64,000 bases of DNA from Umbelopsis ramanniana AG (GCF_025399195.1 NW_026252132.1:124001-188000), one strand, 5' to 3'. Counted from the stretch's first letter, positions 12,294 through 24,692 are shown. Notes: generated by a model not told the origin, from the sequence alone. A program made the numbers and translations.

Positions 12294-14285
12294 TCACAGG
12301 TTTTTGTATTCGTTTCGCAGCTTTTTGATTGTGCCCGCCTCGACACTACGCTCATAATATTTTCTTACAACCTTCATAAATTTATCGTCATCTTCTACGG
12401 GTATAATAGAGCTTAACAGCATCATGTTCGATTCAAAGTCTCCTTCCAGAATCTTTTCTAAATGATGCAAGAAAAATAAGTTAATGAATGGATGTATTAA
12501 GCTGTGCAGATAAGGCAAAAACGCTTGGGCCGTACTCTGTATCGTCTTCATCAGTGCTAATGCTACATAGTATAAGACATCAAAGCCACACATATGCAGG
12601 ACGTCCCATATTCGAAGTAGTGTATGATAATTTACAATGCCTCCTGTAAATAGCGTAATGTACCATCTTGTTGCATAAGAGCTGCTAGTTATATCGTTGT
12701 TGTTCTGATGATGAAGATTCAATTGATCAGCACGTCTTTCACTGAAAGCGTACCTCGGTATCGCTTGATACTCACCATATGTTTCGCAACCTTCGGTAGA
12801 TGCTGCTCCAGGAGTCTTTCCTGGATATAAAAGCTTTCGACCAATGCAGGAAAGCCTTGTATAAAGAGATTGTGCAGGTTGCACTTTTGGAACATGTGAA
12901 CAAGCATGGTGAAGGTTTTCTGTAGGGTTGAAACATGTCAGATGGAGCATCATTCCATTAAGTAGCGAATAGTAACTATTACCTCTTCCTCAAAATACAT
13001 CACTAATGTCGCAACAATGTTGCTCATGCCTTGGCAGTATCCAACCTCTTCATCATAATTTGCGAATGCCCGAAGTACATTGAATAAGACTCTTTGCCTA
13101 AAGCAAACACAGTTAGAATAGGCTCCTGATACATCCACCACACTGATCCAACATTTTAATTACCCAAATCCATATCTCTCACGAAGCATGATATGGTCCC
13201 GCATAGTTCGTGGAATATCTAGGTCAATCTGGCGTTCATGTGACGATGGCATTTCCAGTAGATGCTAAGGTTGAAGAAAAACTGTTAGTACGGTTCAATC
13301 TATCATCCAGTGAACTACGCCTCTCATACCTCATATTTTTGCTTCAAAGCTGCGTCCTTATTCAAGCCTTTCAATCCGCTGGTGGCTAGGAAATACCTTT
13401 GTATAGAGTCAGTATCTACTACCCATTTTGATACGACCTTTTATCATTCCGATACCTACCACGCATCACGCCTCCAGCAATCAGGAATGCCTTTGTATAC
13501 TCTTTTCACAAACTGTTCAAAAGGCGTTAGAAGAAGAGTTGCGATCTACATTCACTAAAGTTACATTTACCTTTGGTGACCAATCGAATGAATGCAATAC
13601 TTCTCCGTTCTTCTCTTGCTTCTTGGCCATTTTCGCCCACTTTTGAGCTCGCTCAACTTCATGTGCCTTAATTTTGGCCAACCTGAATTGAATCTCACTT
13701 TTAGTCGCACGCTATATCGCCTGCTTATCAATTGACCACGAAAAATTAACCTACGTATCGCTTCCAGACGCTTGATCGCTACTTTCTTGCATGAACCCAT
13801 ATCTGAAAGATAGGTACATATTTAAAATGCCATTGCTTGTAAACAACAACTTGATGTTAAATTAACAATACCAACCTGTCCGTCATAGCATACCATTTCT
13901 CCATTTCTTCCAACAAGTCAGGAACCTGGTGTTCTTCCTGCTGGTAGGAGGCTCTAATCTCCGAATCCTGATCTACATCTAGCGTCTGTTGTCGATGCGG
14001 TGACAATCGTGACGGGTCAGCCTTATTGGCATTGATTATATAAGAAATATCATGAGGTCTATTAGATGCGTTTGTAGTGGTAGTAGTTGAAGTAATGTCA
14101 GTGAAATTGGTGTCGGACGAAGCGACACTGATGCCAGATTGTGATGTCCGATGATCTCCTGGTCCAGACATTCGATCAGTATCCACTACTCTCACGCTTG
14201 GAGGAGGTGTATTATATGAACGTGAAGTCGATGCCGCTTCGAAATCTGATCGCTGATGTTCATTATATTGGGTCTCCAGGTTCAT
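12294..14285 (-). CDS. TBC-domain Rab GTPase-activating protein
   Basis: Nine exons: 14285-13876, 13802-13755, 13682-13571, 13512-13460, 13396-13330, 13264-13164, 13097-12983, 12919-12776 and 12704-12294. They give 486 residues in frame. The first about 135 residues are Ser/Thr-rich and disordered. The TBC domain starts at about 195 with VYKGIPDCWRRDAW. It carries the arginine finger IDLDIPRTMRDH (IxxDxxR) and the glutamine finger VGYCQGMSNI, and ends in YATRWYITLF...RIWDVL. Such proteins stimulate GTP hydrolysis by Rab proteins in vesicle traffic. The DRYGF motif before the domain resembles the TBC1D10/EPI64 group, but the Rab target cannot be read from sequence. Exon 1 uses an atypical GTTGGT donor. 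A T-rich acceptor-like site sits just upstream of the ATG, so the transcript leader may also be spliced. Confidence 0.9.
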
Positions 14286-14599
14286 GCTAAATTATCCTTG
14301 GTGAGGTTGCCCTAAAAAAAATCCGAATCCAAAGCAGCTCGGCAAGCATATATGGTGTCGTACAAGCGGAGGTTCACTTCAAAGACTGTTGTCACAAAAT
14401 GCGAATCTTGTGTTTTACAGCAGTAGCTCATGAAACGTAACGTTGGCTGCTTCTTCTGATGAAACATATAATTGTATATCAATGTTTGAGAATAATATTT
14501 TTTAAAGAAAATCTAAACATAGTTCGACCTTGAAGCTACTATCGAAAAGAACACACCGCTTGTCACTTGCTGCGATGTCAAGGTCAGGTTTTGCGATTG
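14286..14599. other. Intergenic between PTEN 3' end and TBC start
   Basis: About 310 bp. On the minus strand it holds an open stretch of about 50 codons ending at a T-rich TTTTTTTAG just before the TBC ATG. It is more likely untranslated leader or spacer than a gene. Confidence 0.35.
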
Positions 14600-15847
14600 T
14601 TAGATTGGGTACCACGAACCGACTATGTAGTGAAAACGCAAGAATCTTTTTCTACATTGTCCGTGTTGATCACTCTATTAGCTACTGTATAAATAAAACA
14701 ATATGAGTCAAACATTCACCTTATATGCGACACGAGTCCGCCAGAGTATGACAATGAAGTCGCTCTCAGCAATCAACTCATCCTCAGGCACAAGTTCTAT
14801 TTCTTCTTTACTAATCGTACGCTAACAGACTGAATAAGCAAGTGGGAAACTTTATTAATAATATATTTTCTTCCGATAGTCAACTTACCTTCGAAAGAGT
14901 ATGCCAACTTTTTCTAGACTCGTTGGGGAGTTTGATGCAGATCATACAGCTATCTAGATTGTATTGCAAGAGAGCAAATATGAGTATGTAATAGCTGAAC
15001 AGGCTATACCATGGCCTGCTCTAGCACCTACCATCCTTGTTGAGAGCACTTTGACGGCCTATCAAAGCAATCTTCTTGATTCGAATTTCTCGATTTTTGA
15101 CTGACCAAGGATCACGCAGGAAGGAGTCAAAGTAAAACACATACCGCCTTTGGCTAGGAATGGTTATCCCACGTCCATCATGTGTCCTTTCTCGTGCGTA
15201 GATCTGAATGGCTTCGTTAGGATCGCTTGTCACTTTCAATTTCAGCAGCAGAGCCGCAACCATCACTCCTGTGCGCCCCTTTCCAGCTTTACAGTGCACA
15301 ACGACGACATTTTCAGGGTCCAGAGCTAAATAATCACTGGCATCCTCACAGAATTGGATCACCGTGCGAAGAGTTGGAGCTTGATGGTCTTTGAAAGCAA
15401 AGGTAGCACTAATATCAAATAAATCATTTGTGTATCCTTTCTCTGACCGGCTGCAAGGCTATAGATTAGTAGTTGTCATGGATGAACATCAAGAAATACA
15501 CGGGAGCTCACAGGTTATACACCTTATAATGTTGTGGGTGGTGTTTGTCTAAAAACCTATCAAGATGTTAATACCAATTACCTAAACTTTTAATGCAGAT
15601 TTAAAAGCATGTACCGCTTGACTTCTGGATATGTGTTTCGGTATAAACCCTCTATTCCGCTAGAGGGAAAGGAAGTAGCTATAATCCTATCAGTGATATC
15701 TGATTCGCCCAAGAGCTTTTACGTTAGATGGGAGCCAACTGGACATGTCGAGTTAAATTGGTACTTACAGCTCAGGTCAAGATCAAAGTCTTGCACTACT
15801 AACCGCTTTCTGTTCCCGGATATTATACGCCGTATTCCATTGAGCAT
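14600..15847 (-). CDS. PTEN: PTEN-type phosphoinositide 3-phosphatase with shortened C2 region
   Basis: Reconstructed exons are 15847-15769, 15699-15615, 15556-15512, 15450-15032, 14953-14889, 14821-14720 and a less certain 14674-14600, giving 289 residues. The N-terminus (GNRKRLVVQDFDLDLSYIT) and IEGLYRNTYPEVKRFLDKHH follow PTEN block by block. The P-loop HCKAGKGRTG falls at 122-131, one residue off the human position, with both PTEN-specific lysines. The family removes the 3-phosphate from PIP3 and antagonises PI3-kinase signalling at the membrane. After the phosphatase domain only about 100 residues remain, enough for part of a C2 domain and no C-terminal tail. The last exon is my best splice guess: without it the frame stops four codons past 14720. 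Catalytic identity is secure and the C-terminus is not. Confidence 0.85.
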
Positions 15848-15966
15848 CGAGATTTTTGCATGACTTTTCGGTAATGCCCAAGACAAAGTCCGGCAACCCC
15901 GCTCTCAGTCAAATTTATAGCACTCAATTTTTTTTTTGTTTGCAAAAGTCAAAGAAGCTCTACTCA

Positions 15967-16355
15967 ATGTCCCTCACAACAATTTCACCAGTCCGATTCT
16001 TTTTTCGAGCATCACAGACCATTCCATCAGTGACTCATGCTAGGGCTATTGCAAAGGAATTCAACCGATTTGGTGAATTACTAGAATATAAATTCATTCG
16101 GGTAGGCCTTGTCACCTTCTGCACGTCTCTGCTTATGTTCCACTAATAGTCATTCTACCCTACCAGTGCCCAGAGACACACGCCTATCTCAACTATGGAT
16201 TTGTCACATTCAAAGACAAAGCACATACCCTTAAAGCGATATCGGAAACAGGAGGGTTTTTGAAAATGAATGCACCTTTCGAACAACCCATCGATGTCAA
16301 GCTTGAGAAAACAAGCCTTCGAAATAACAACCCGTCAAAAGACAAGTCCAAATAA
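15967..16355 (+). CDS. Small RRM-like protein, probably mitochondrial
   Basis: Two exons, 15967-16101 and 16167-16355, give 107 residues. The N-terminus (MSLTTISPVRFFFRASQTIP) is basic, hydroxylated and free of acids, as expected for a mitochondrial presequence. The rest resembles a single RNA-recognition fold. THARAIAKEFNRFGELLEYKF would be helix 1 to strand 2, and LNYGFVTFKDKAHTLKAI reads like an RNP1 strand. The C-terminus is Lys-rich. I do not recognise a named family. Function as a mitochondrial RNA-binding or ribosome-associated protein is inference. An upstream ATG at 15883 in the same frame is possible but would add a low-complexity stretch and spoil the presequence. The gene is divergent from PTEN, with only 119 bp between the starts. 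Confidence 0.65.
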
Positions 16356-16493
16356 ACCATCATCATTCCAATAGATATAGTCAAAAAATCAACCTTCTCA
16401 TTAATATAAAGAATGTCATACATTACATGGCTAGTAGTGAGGCTGAGCAAATTGGGAAAGGAAATTCATAGTAAACGTCGGCATATAGGTTGC

Positions 16494-17529
16494 TCAACCG
16501 AACTTGCTCCAGATAATGAGAACAATGAGTGCAATGAGAACAAGGATGATGGCAACTGTAATCATTTTGTTGGTGGCCATGCTGACGTCAAGAAGTTAGC
16601 AACGTGTGGGTATTCTTTGATAAACTACCTCGTCAACTGCGGTGTTTACTTACCGACGAGCCATGCCCTTCAGAGTCTTGCTTGCTTTATCAATATGGGA
16701 GTCAGCTTCCGTCAACTATTGAATGCACATGGTCAGTCATTTTAAAGTGGTGTAAAAGATTCAAAATGGGGAAAATGTATACCGTATCTCTTGATCGGAG
16801 GATAGTCTCTCTCTGACCCTTCAATGTGCCCAAGATATTAATGCCCACGTTTTCGGTCTCCAACGCCAATCGATGACTATCTTGCAATCTTCTGCTAGAT
16901 TCACCCAATCTATCAGTTCCAGTGAGCAATCTTGAACGTTGATCAACAGTAGAAGCATCCAAATCTCCATCACCAGATTCCAAACCACCGAATAACTCTT
17001 CCCTGTTAGAAGAAGACGGCATTTGAGCGGTTGCACGTCGCTGAGCCAAAGATTGGTTAACATAATAACCCGCAGTATTTGAATACGTTTCTAATCACAT
17101 TACATACCAAATCTCTTTTGGTCTTTTCAAATTCTGACTTGAATAGTCTCAACTTGGTTTGGAGACGTGTGCGAGAGGCGGTCGGGATATTGAGGATCTC
17201 CATCTCCATTTGGGCAATCTGTAGGATGCATCAATTAGCCCTAATTTCCAGTTGAAGACTCTAAGCTTCGTCAAATGTATCTTACAATTTCATCAGCTTC
17301 GTCAATTTCTCTTTCAGCGGCACGTACGGTAGCCTTGCGCTGCTCTACATGTGAATGGATTGTTTAGCCATTTGTCAAGTCCGCCAAGCAATTACGTTTG
17401 GGTCAAATAACAACCTCCACTTTGGTTAGGTATCTGTTTCTCTATCTTGCTGCGAATGGTATCGCAAATTGTGCTAAAGTCTTGCTCATAGCTTATGAAC
17501 AAATCGGATCCTTCGTTCGACGATGTCAT
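16494..17529 (-). CDS. VTI1: Qb-SNARE Vti1
   Basis: Six exons starting at 17529. The N-terminus (SNEGSDLFISYEQDFSTI) is the typical Vti1 opening helix. Three central exons encode the Habc helices (EQRKATVRAAEREIDEADEI, then IAQMEMEILNIPTASRTRL). The SNARE motif runs from LLTGTDRLGESSRRLQDSHR through LTEADSHIDKASKTLKGMAR. The last exon is a tail anchor (MITVAIILVLIALIVLIIW) followed by four residues and the stop. Vti1 acts in Golgi, endosomal and vacuolar fusion as the Qb partner. The first donor is the unusual GTTGTT (exon 1 ends at 17415), fixed by frame and by the EQRK block. Total length, about 220 residues, matches the family. Confidence 0.93.
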
Positions 17530-19057
17530 AATGAGAGGTTAAAAAAATATGACCCATAAGCTTCGAGCTCAGGCTGAATTTTTTTTGGCTGGCGGGCTGG
17601 CTGATCAGGTTTTCGCTGCTGCGATTTCTGTTCTCTAAAAATTTAGCCATTTCCTTCTCACTTTTGCCTATTCTCATGTGCAGCACTGCAAAATAATACA
17701 TAATATTTTGAAAATCCAAATCGAAGAAGCTAAATGTGTTTGTTTTTCTAGCACATGGTAAGTTATGCGGTTGAAGCTATACCGATGTTGCAAACTTGAG
17801 GGCCAGGTCGTGGTAATACTAAATGGGTTACCACGGCAGATATTCTCAACAAAATGTTCATCAATCGTACAAGTAAAATATAAAGTGGCTGTTATAATTT
17901 TCTAGTCTTCAATAGTCCCTACATAACTGATCTTAGTCTTGCGTTAATATGAGAGAGTTGTTCACATATCAGTGACAGTGAGTGAACCCTAGTACTTAAG
18001 ACTTGCCACACGTAATTTAAACGTATTTGTATTGAATGATATCTTATTACTCCACGAGAAGCGAGAGAGAACCTTATATATTACTTTCCTCCCGATTTCA
18101 GTATCAAAAGCGCATCAGACTACCAATCGTGTTTGCTGTGGTATTAAGTGGATTAATTAACCTCATCCTATTCCACCCGCCTTCGTACAGCGTCAGTTAA
18201 TGACATGGCGGGGCGGACGGACAATATTCCTTTCAGGAGGTGGCTTTGGTCACATTACTGGCCACGACCGATGTCGTCAGCAAAATAGTATACCGCTTAC
18301 GACATCTTTCGATGATAAAGTGAGCCAGATAACTTGGCGAGCAGGGGGGATCATGCTACGAGAGTAAATAATAATCGAAAGGGCTTGGGAATGAAAGTCA
18401 ATGATAGAAGATGGAAAGATTACACGGAGTTCACTAGAAATTTTTCAGCTACAGTCCAATTCGTAATGCTACATTCTTGCCGTTGCGCGTAGTGAAGGAA
18501 AGTGTCTGTAATATAATGGAAATGAATTCAGGGGTAGCCTATATCCTACAGAAGGTCGGTTTTTTAATACATTTATGCATCAGGATGCTTTGGGGCTTGA
18601 CATTATTGCTATTTTTTTTCTTGTTCTTTATTTTTTAATTTCAATTCAGTGAGAGGGGGTTCCAGGAGATGTACGAGAGTCTGAGTTCTTGATTTCGGTC
18701 ATGTCACTGCCTGCTAGTGAACCAATTGGCATTCAATTAGAGGTTATATTACTGTTGTTGATTTGGGTTCCGTCCCAAATTTGTCTTTTTCTATTATGTT
18801 ATGAGTGTTATTGAAAGTGCTTTTATCTTGTATGTCCAGATATGGTCAAGGGGTCTTTGCTATAGAGATCAAACGTGCAACGGTTGGTCTGTGTGTTATT
18901 TTTTTTTCTTGGTCTTTATATCACTACCTGTCCTTTGGATGTCTCTACTTTTCTTTCTTAATAATCGAGTTCACTTCAATCATCCATCTTTAATTTTCTA
19001 AGCCCTAAACATCACTCGACTTCTAGCCGATTCAAATAAATTTACGACTAGTACGAC
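17530..19057. other. Long regulatory region upstream of the TEA-domain gene
   Basis: About 1.5 kb, the longest gene-free stretch next to a single promoter in this half of the window. No convincing ORF, tRNA or repeat. The last 450 bp are rich in T and in CT stretches (18600-18970), typical of a long fungal 5' leader. The length would suit a developmentally regulated transcription factor. No individual site is claimed. Confidence 0.5.
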
Positions 19058-21374
19058 ATGCTTGCCTGCGCACAAGAATTTTTCTTTCAAGATGAAACTA
19101 CCGATACTCTACATCAGCAACAACAGCAGCAGGTAGCTTATGGTTCATCGGAAATCAATCAAAAGGAAAAAAAGGTTAAGAACCGCAGAGACAGTGGTCC
19201 CAATAATGAAACCATTATGACCAACGGAAACAGAGAAAAAGAGGAGGTTAGCAAGGAAACAGATTGAATACCGATATATAATGCAATTTGATTAACAAAA
19301 AGAACAAAAACAAAAAAAAAATGCATCTAGGTTTGGCCACAAGATGTTGAAGCAGCTTTTGTTGAAGGTTTGATATTTTATGTGATGTGTTGATTCATCA
19401 TCATCCTTCTTACAGCACACTAATCAATCGTCATGTTTGCAGCGCTTGAAGCGATTCCAAAATTGGGAAGAAGAAAGATTCTCGTCAATGGAAAACCATG
19501 TGGTAGGTAGATCCACCATCCATGTTTTATGTCAAAAGAAGCTTGGCTTACTTACTTCTTTTGTACTTCCTACATAGGCCGTAATGAGTTAATATCGGAT
19601 TATATATTTCGCAAAACAAACAAAATCAGAACAAGAAAGCAGGTTTCCTCTCACATTCAAGTGCTCAAAAATACGCGAAAGGGAGACTCCAACTGTAAGC
19701 TGCTCTTCTTCATATCAAAAGTGCTACTATCAGAACCATGTGACTAAAATGATCTGTCAATTACCTTTAGTTATGCGCCTATTGACAGATTCTGTTGAGA
19801 TTGAAGATGATTTTACTCCAGCACCTGAAAACGCAACTGGCTATTTATCATCAGAATCTTTCACCTCAGACGACTCTTCTATTGATTCCTCTCCATCTCC
19901 TAACGACTATGTCTTTGAATTCATGTATGGCGATCCCAATGCTCATCATTCAGCAGCCCCAATGTTCGATCTCAAAGGCCAAATGTTTGAAAGAATCAAC
20001 CACCAAATGGCCGCCATGAAGCAGGAACCTTTGCTCTTAGATAACAACGGAAAGCACCAATACAAGATTCCATACAATGGATATGTCGCCGCCAACTCAG
20101 CTATGTCGTCTTTTGGCTTGCCAAATGATTTGATGTCCAACTTTGTGATGGCAAATGGTCTTCCTTCCTCGATATCTCCTTCAGCTATATTACCACAAAC
20201 ACCTTGTTCCATGACCGATTTCATGAGCCTCAACTTCCAAAATAACGCACGCAAAATCAAAAAACCTTGCTCTACTGGAATACCAAGAAAATCATCCATC
20301 ACCATCGCTAAACGAAAATCCTACAAAAAGAAGGTGGAAGACGATTGTGTTAACGACATGGCAACCGACATGGAGGCGACTAAGTTTCCTTTATGGCCAA
20401 ATTACTTTTGTCTATACCTTGAATATTCCCTTCCTTACGATCCATCGGTATGTTTTTGTTTCTGCTGCTGTCTAACAACGGGCATTGGCATATACTGACC
20501 TTCCATAAATAGATTACGGTCTCTCACACTTTGGCACAATTGCCCCATTGTTATCCAAACTGCCTTCCAACTATCGACATACGATCCGTTTCAGCCGATA
20601 AATGCCCTCAGGTGGAAACTCTCCAAAAATATCAGCCTAATATTACCCTACTTGCAAAGGTAAACATCCAAACATCAAACGATACCCAGGTATTCCATGT
20701 AACTAACTGGTTTTCTGCTTCAGATGAAGCTGGATCTGAATCTCAATATATCCGATTTTGTATTCAATAATACATCTGTCTTGGAATCAAAAGAACGACG
20801 AGCAGTCGAATGTACGACGGTCATTTACTCATTCGGAAACGTTGTTTTGGAAGCTAAGGAAACCCAGCAAGCTCTCTGGGTAAACGAGGGAAAATACATG
20901 TACAGCTTTGAATATGTCAACCAATTCTTTGATGCCTTCATGAAAGGAATCAGAACACTGCATTCCTGGGATGAGGTTGATATTGCTATTAGCAACTTGT
21001 GTATTGTTCAGGTAAGAGAGAGAAAAAAAGAAGCATATGGTGCTGCATTCAAATTGACAACCTTTACTAATCTATTAACAATACAGACGTTTACCAACTA
21101 TGATACCTGTGCCGATGATTGTGTCAATGGAACCACACCTACGATGGAATCGCCACTAGGTAGCGCTGCGGATTGCATGCAAAATCCCAGCACAAAGGAA
21201 TCTTTAACGCAAAGTGAATCCAACTCAAACTGCTTATTGGCCATGATCTATGAATTCGAACGGGGGAACGGAGCAATAGACATGTTCGCTGTAGGAGATT
21301 CACTATCTAGTGAGACTCTTAACGTTGGAAAAGACCTGGATTTCCTTGGAGATCTAGAGGATATCGATCACTGA
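19058..21374 (+). CDS. TEA/ATTS domain transcription factor (Tec1/AbaA/TEAD family)
   Basis: Eight exons (19058-19246, 19331-19367, 19443-19502, 19578-19694, 19771-20447, 20513-20659, 20724-21011, 21087-21374) encode 600 residues. The TEA DNA-binding domain (about 64-135) is cut by three introns: [38 protein letters not shown], and [15 protein letters not shown] as recognition helix. A disordered middle follows. The C-terminal part (about 345-510) matches the TEAD coactivator-binding fold, with [10 protein letters not shown]-like [35 protein letters not shown] and [15 protein letters not shown] proteins bind CATTCC/T-type sites and control filamentation and sporulation in fungi. The first two donors (GTTAGC, GTTTGA) are atypical but required by the domain. 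It lies 1.4 kb upstream of a Medusa-type gene in the same orientation. Confidence 0.92.
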
Positions 21375-22765
21375 AAACCCAAAAAAAAAAATCTATCATA
21401 TGCTAAAGCCGACTCTTACACTCAACCAACAAACATCCCAAAGTTAAAAAAATCAACACTCACCTTACCATCTTTCATACACACCATTTATGCCACCCGC
21501 CGACCTACCACTTTTCTTTTTACACAAGCCAACTAAAACGGTTGTCGTCTTTACATATGTTTAGTCTTGCTATATCAGCAAGACTATGAGGGCCCGTTTC
21601 ATTTCTATCAAGATGTTAAATTACAATAAGATCATTCTGGATATGACTATGGAAATGTATTTTCTTATATTGCTTTTACTGCCACTTCTTCGATGTACAT
21701 ATTTTTTCTTTATACCCCCGTTCTTAGTTTTTTCAGCATGATATGACAATAATACAATAGTATAACATGGACTTCTTTCCCATGATCTGCTTATGAATTT
21801 TAGCGGGCTTGTAAATTTGTTCGTTCGCATAAAGAATTGCATGATAACTGTCAATGCACCGGTTGAGTTTTTTACGCAGAGCCCGCGCCCACGGGTAACC
21901 GTCCCACTCCGTCATTTCCAAGAATTTCCAATTTTAGGGAACAGACTGGATCACTGTTCAAAGATGCTCGCTCAGAACTACGCACCTTGCGTACTAGATC
22001 TCGTCTGTTGTAACAATTAAATTCAGTTAATTGTTTCCCACGTATAGGATCATATGTTGGCGTTCGTTGTAGCGATCAATTTGACTGAGCCTTTTGTACA
22101 GTTAGGTTGGAGAACGTCATTTTTCTTTTTCCACAGGGCACAAAATTTATTGCGCAGCTCAGTGAGAAAAAGAAATGCATCGGTACACAGGCCAAGACAT
22201 AGTTAATCCGAGTACAGGCACGGGGGATACTATATTTACTACACGGGTACAACTGACAGTTATCTTCAATATCTCACGAGAGAATACAATGAACGGGCTT
22301 TTCTTAACCATGGCCTGATCGCAGTTTCTATCGCCGCTCGGAAGGTTCTACGCTCTTAAAAATTTCCCAAAGGAGATATCTGTTTTTTTGGATTAGAACA
22401 CCTTCATGTCAGCAGAAATGACTCAAAGGCTCTAAGCAGGTCAATGAGGAAGCAAAAGTTATCTGCACACATTGTTTACGCTCTGATTCATAGAAATCTA
22501 AATGCGTGATAGCTTCCATTTTGGATAGCCATGCGTATGCGATGTGACAGGTTTTCACCCGATGGCATTTGAAACTTCCCCATTGACAAGATAGTTGTCG
22601 GGCATTAATTTTTTTCTTGCCCTTCACCTGACTTTTCTTCTAGACTTTAAGCTCCCGATTATTCAATGTATAAGTTTGCCTCTTGTGCTTCTCAAGCAAT
22701 CTCTTTCACTGCATATTGTTTATATTTACGCTTCTCACAATCCAACAATTCACACAAAGTCCAAT
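21375..22765. other. Intergenic between TEA and Medusa genes
   Basis: About 1.4 kb with the TEA 3'-UTR (A-rich at 21380) and the Medusa promoter. Short ORFs on both strands lack coding character. A pyrimidine-rich segment at 22610-22700 precedes the Medusa start. Nothing else recognised. Confidence 0.5.
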
Positions 22766-24692
22766 ATGGAAGACAATGGTACGTAGTGCAACGTACTACT
22801 TTCCTTTTCGTGATAGAGTTTAACGCTTTTTGACATTTAGCTCCAATAATACGTTTAGCCTCTGGCTTTGAGCCACGACCCAAGAATGGGGATATATTGA
22901 TCTCTGATAACAAGAACCCCATGGGCAGTGTAGTACAATGCTCGTCGCTTGTTGGTTCTGATGGCACTGAGATTACCGTTATCGTGCAATCCGCCTTGAC
23001 CGACACCAATTTCAAAATTGCTTTTGGCAGCTTCATCGTTGAGACCAAGCAGATGTCAACAATGAATTTACACACCCTCGTTGCTGCTGCACCTAACCAT
23101 GTACTCACGCAATGCAATACCTACTCCGTACCCGTATCCGTCTGTGCTTACAAAGGCAATGCGGCCATCACAACCTGGCCTGTTGGAAAGTTCAACTACG
23201 TATCAAATGGTATTTATCCTAGCTTATATATTATTAATTGCCTACTATATCACCAGGTCAATAACACATAATTATAGATAAAAGAAGAAGAAGCTCATCT
23301 TTCAACTATGGAAACAACAGAGAATCTCAAGATAATATTAACAAGCGCAATAGTACCGGATCCCTTCCCAAAGGTATGTTATTTGCATACCACATATGAC
23401 GTATATGCCATGTGTAGTGAACTAAACGCATTTATTGCACAGTTGATGTTTACACCAACCCATCGTATCCTCAAATGTATCAAAATATGGGTAATCCATC
23501 ATATCAGAGTGAACAAATGCCTACGCTGTATCAACCATACACACCAGTATCTGATGGTAAGAACATTTATTTTTTTTAAAAAATTCTCGGGAAAACAAAG
23601 ATTTCTTAACACTTTGGCATTCTAGACTTTTCCCTTCGGCCCAATGATCAAACCCAGACGGGCCAATCCATGAATTATGACCAGTTCAATCAATCACCTA
23701 TGGACTTAATGAACCAAAGCAACAATGACTTGTCTAATGTCACTCTGTCAGGCATCAATGACATGTCCATCTTTGGAAACAACTCGGATGTCTACCAACA
23801 GCAGCAACAACAAAATGGCTATCCTTATAGGACAAATCCAAGTAAACCAAAATCCCCCGTTTACAATGCTGAAAAGATCAATCTTGACATTGGTGGAGAT
23901 CTCAATACCATGGCACATGGTTGGACTCAGGAGGAATGGACCAACCGTAGACGTTTAGTGCAATTCTGGCGAACACAGGATGGCTCCCACATCACATGCG
24001 GTTTCCAACCAGTCTCTCAAAACAGCCGCTTGCAAGGAAGCATAGTTGTTTCTTGCATCTTTTGGGAGCAGAAGAACGAATGCTACATTACATCAGTTGA
24101 TTGCATTTACCTTTTGGAAAGTCTCATTGGTGTACGATTCAGCATTGAAGAAAAGAATCGAATCAGACGCAATCTGGAAGGATTCCGCCCTGCCACCGTC
24201 AGCAAGTCAAAGCCCGACAGCGTTGAGTACTTCAAATTGATTATGGGATTCCCCAATCCTAAGCCTCGAAACATCGAAAAAGATGTCAAAGTTTTCAAAT
24301 GGAAGGTACTACCTTACGCACTTAAGAAAATTGTCGCAAAATATACGTCAACCGCACACTCTCTTGATCGCCGATCCCGTAGTCCTATTTCACACGGACA
24401 CTCCTCTTCTGATCAAAACATGAGTAACCAACGAACCCCATCGCCACTTCTTCGACCAACTGGTGGTCAATCCATGACATCTCCATATTTAACCCCCACT
24501 TACGGACAACAAGACATGCGTCGTCTTTCCAGCGAAAATGCGATGCTCGATCAAAATGCTCTTAGCCCACAAAGCATTCAGAACTGGTCAAGATCTCCAA
24601 GTCCTATGAACATGCCACTTCCCTCCAATCAATCGCTCAGCCCCACTAATTTGGAGTTCCCAGCTCAAGCTTTCCAAACTTACCAATCCTAA
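22766..24692 (+). CDS. medA: Medusa-type developmental regulator (MedA / DUF7082)
   Basis: Five exons: 22766-22778 (only 13 nt), 22841-23209, 23278-23373, 23443-23556 and 23626-24692. They give 552 residues. The N-terminal block (APIIRLASGFEPRPKNGDIL) and the core at about 280-437 match the fungal Medusa family: GWTQEEWTNRRRLVQFWR, then ECYITSVDCIYLLESLIGVR, then EEKNRIRRNLEGFRPATVSK, and NPKPRNIEKDVKVFKWK. MedA-type proteins are nuclear regulators of conidiation, adhesion and virulence traits in moulds. Whether they bind DNA directly is unsettled. The C-terminal 110 residues are Ser/Pro/Gln-rich and disordered. The tiny first exon is supported by frame and by GTACGT/TTTAG splice sites. The neighbouring TEA gene belongs to the same developmental circuitry in ascomycetes. 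Confidence 0.92.

Noticed and set aside
17486-17719. 77-codon minus-strand ORF overlapping the VTI1 start
   Set aside because: Out of frame with VTI1 and without recognisable content.
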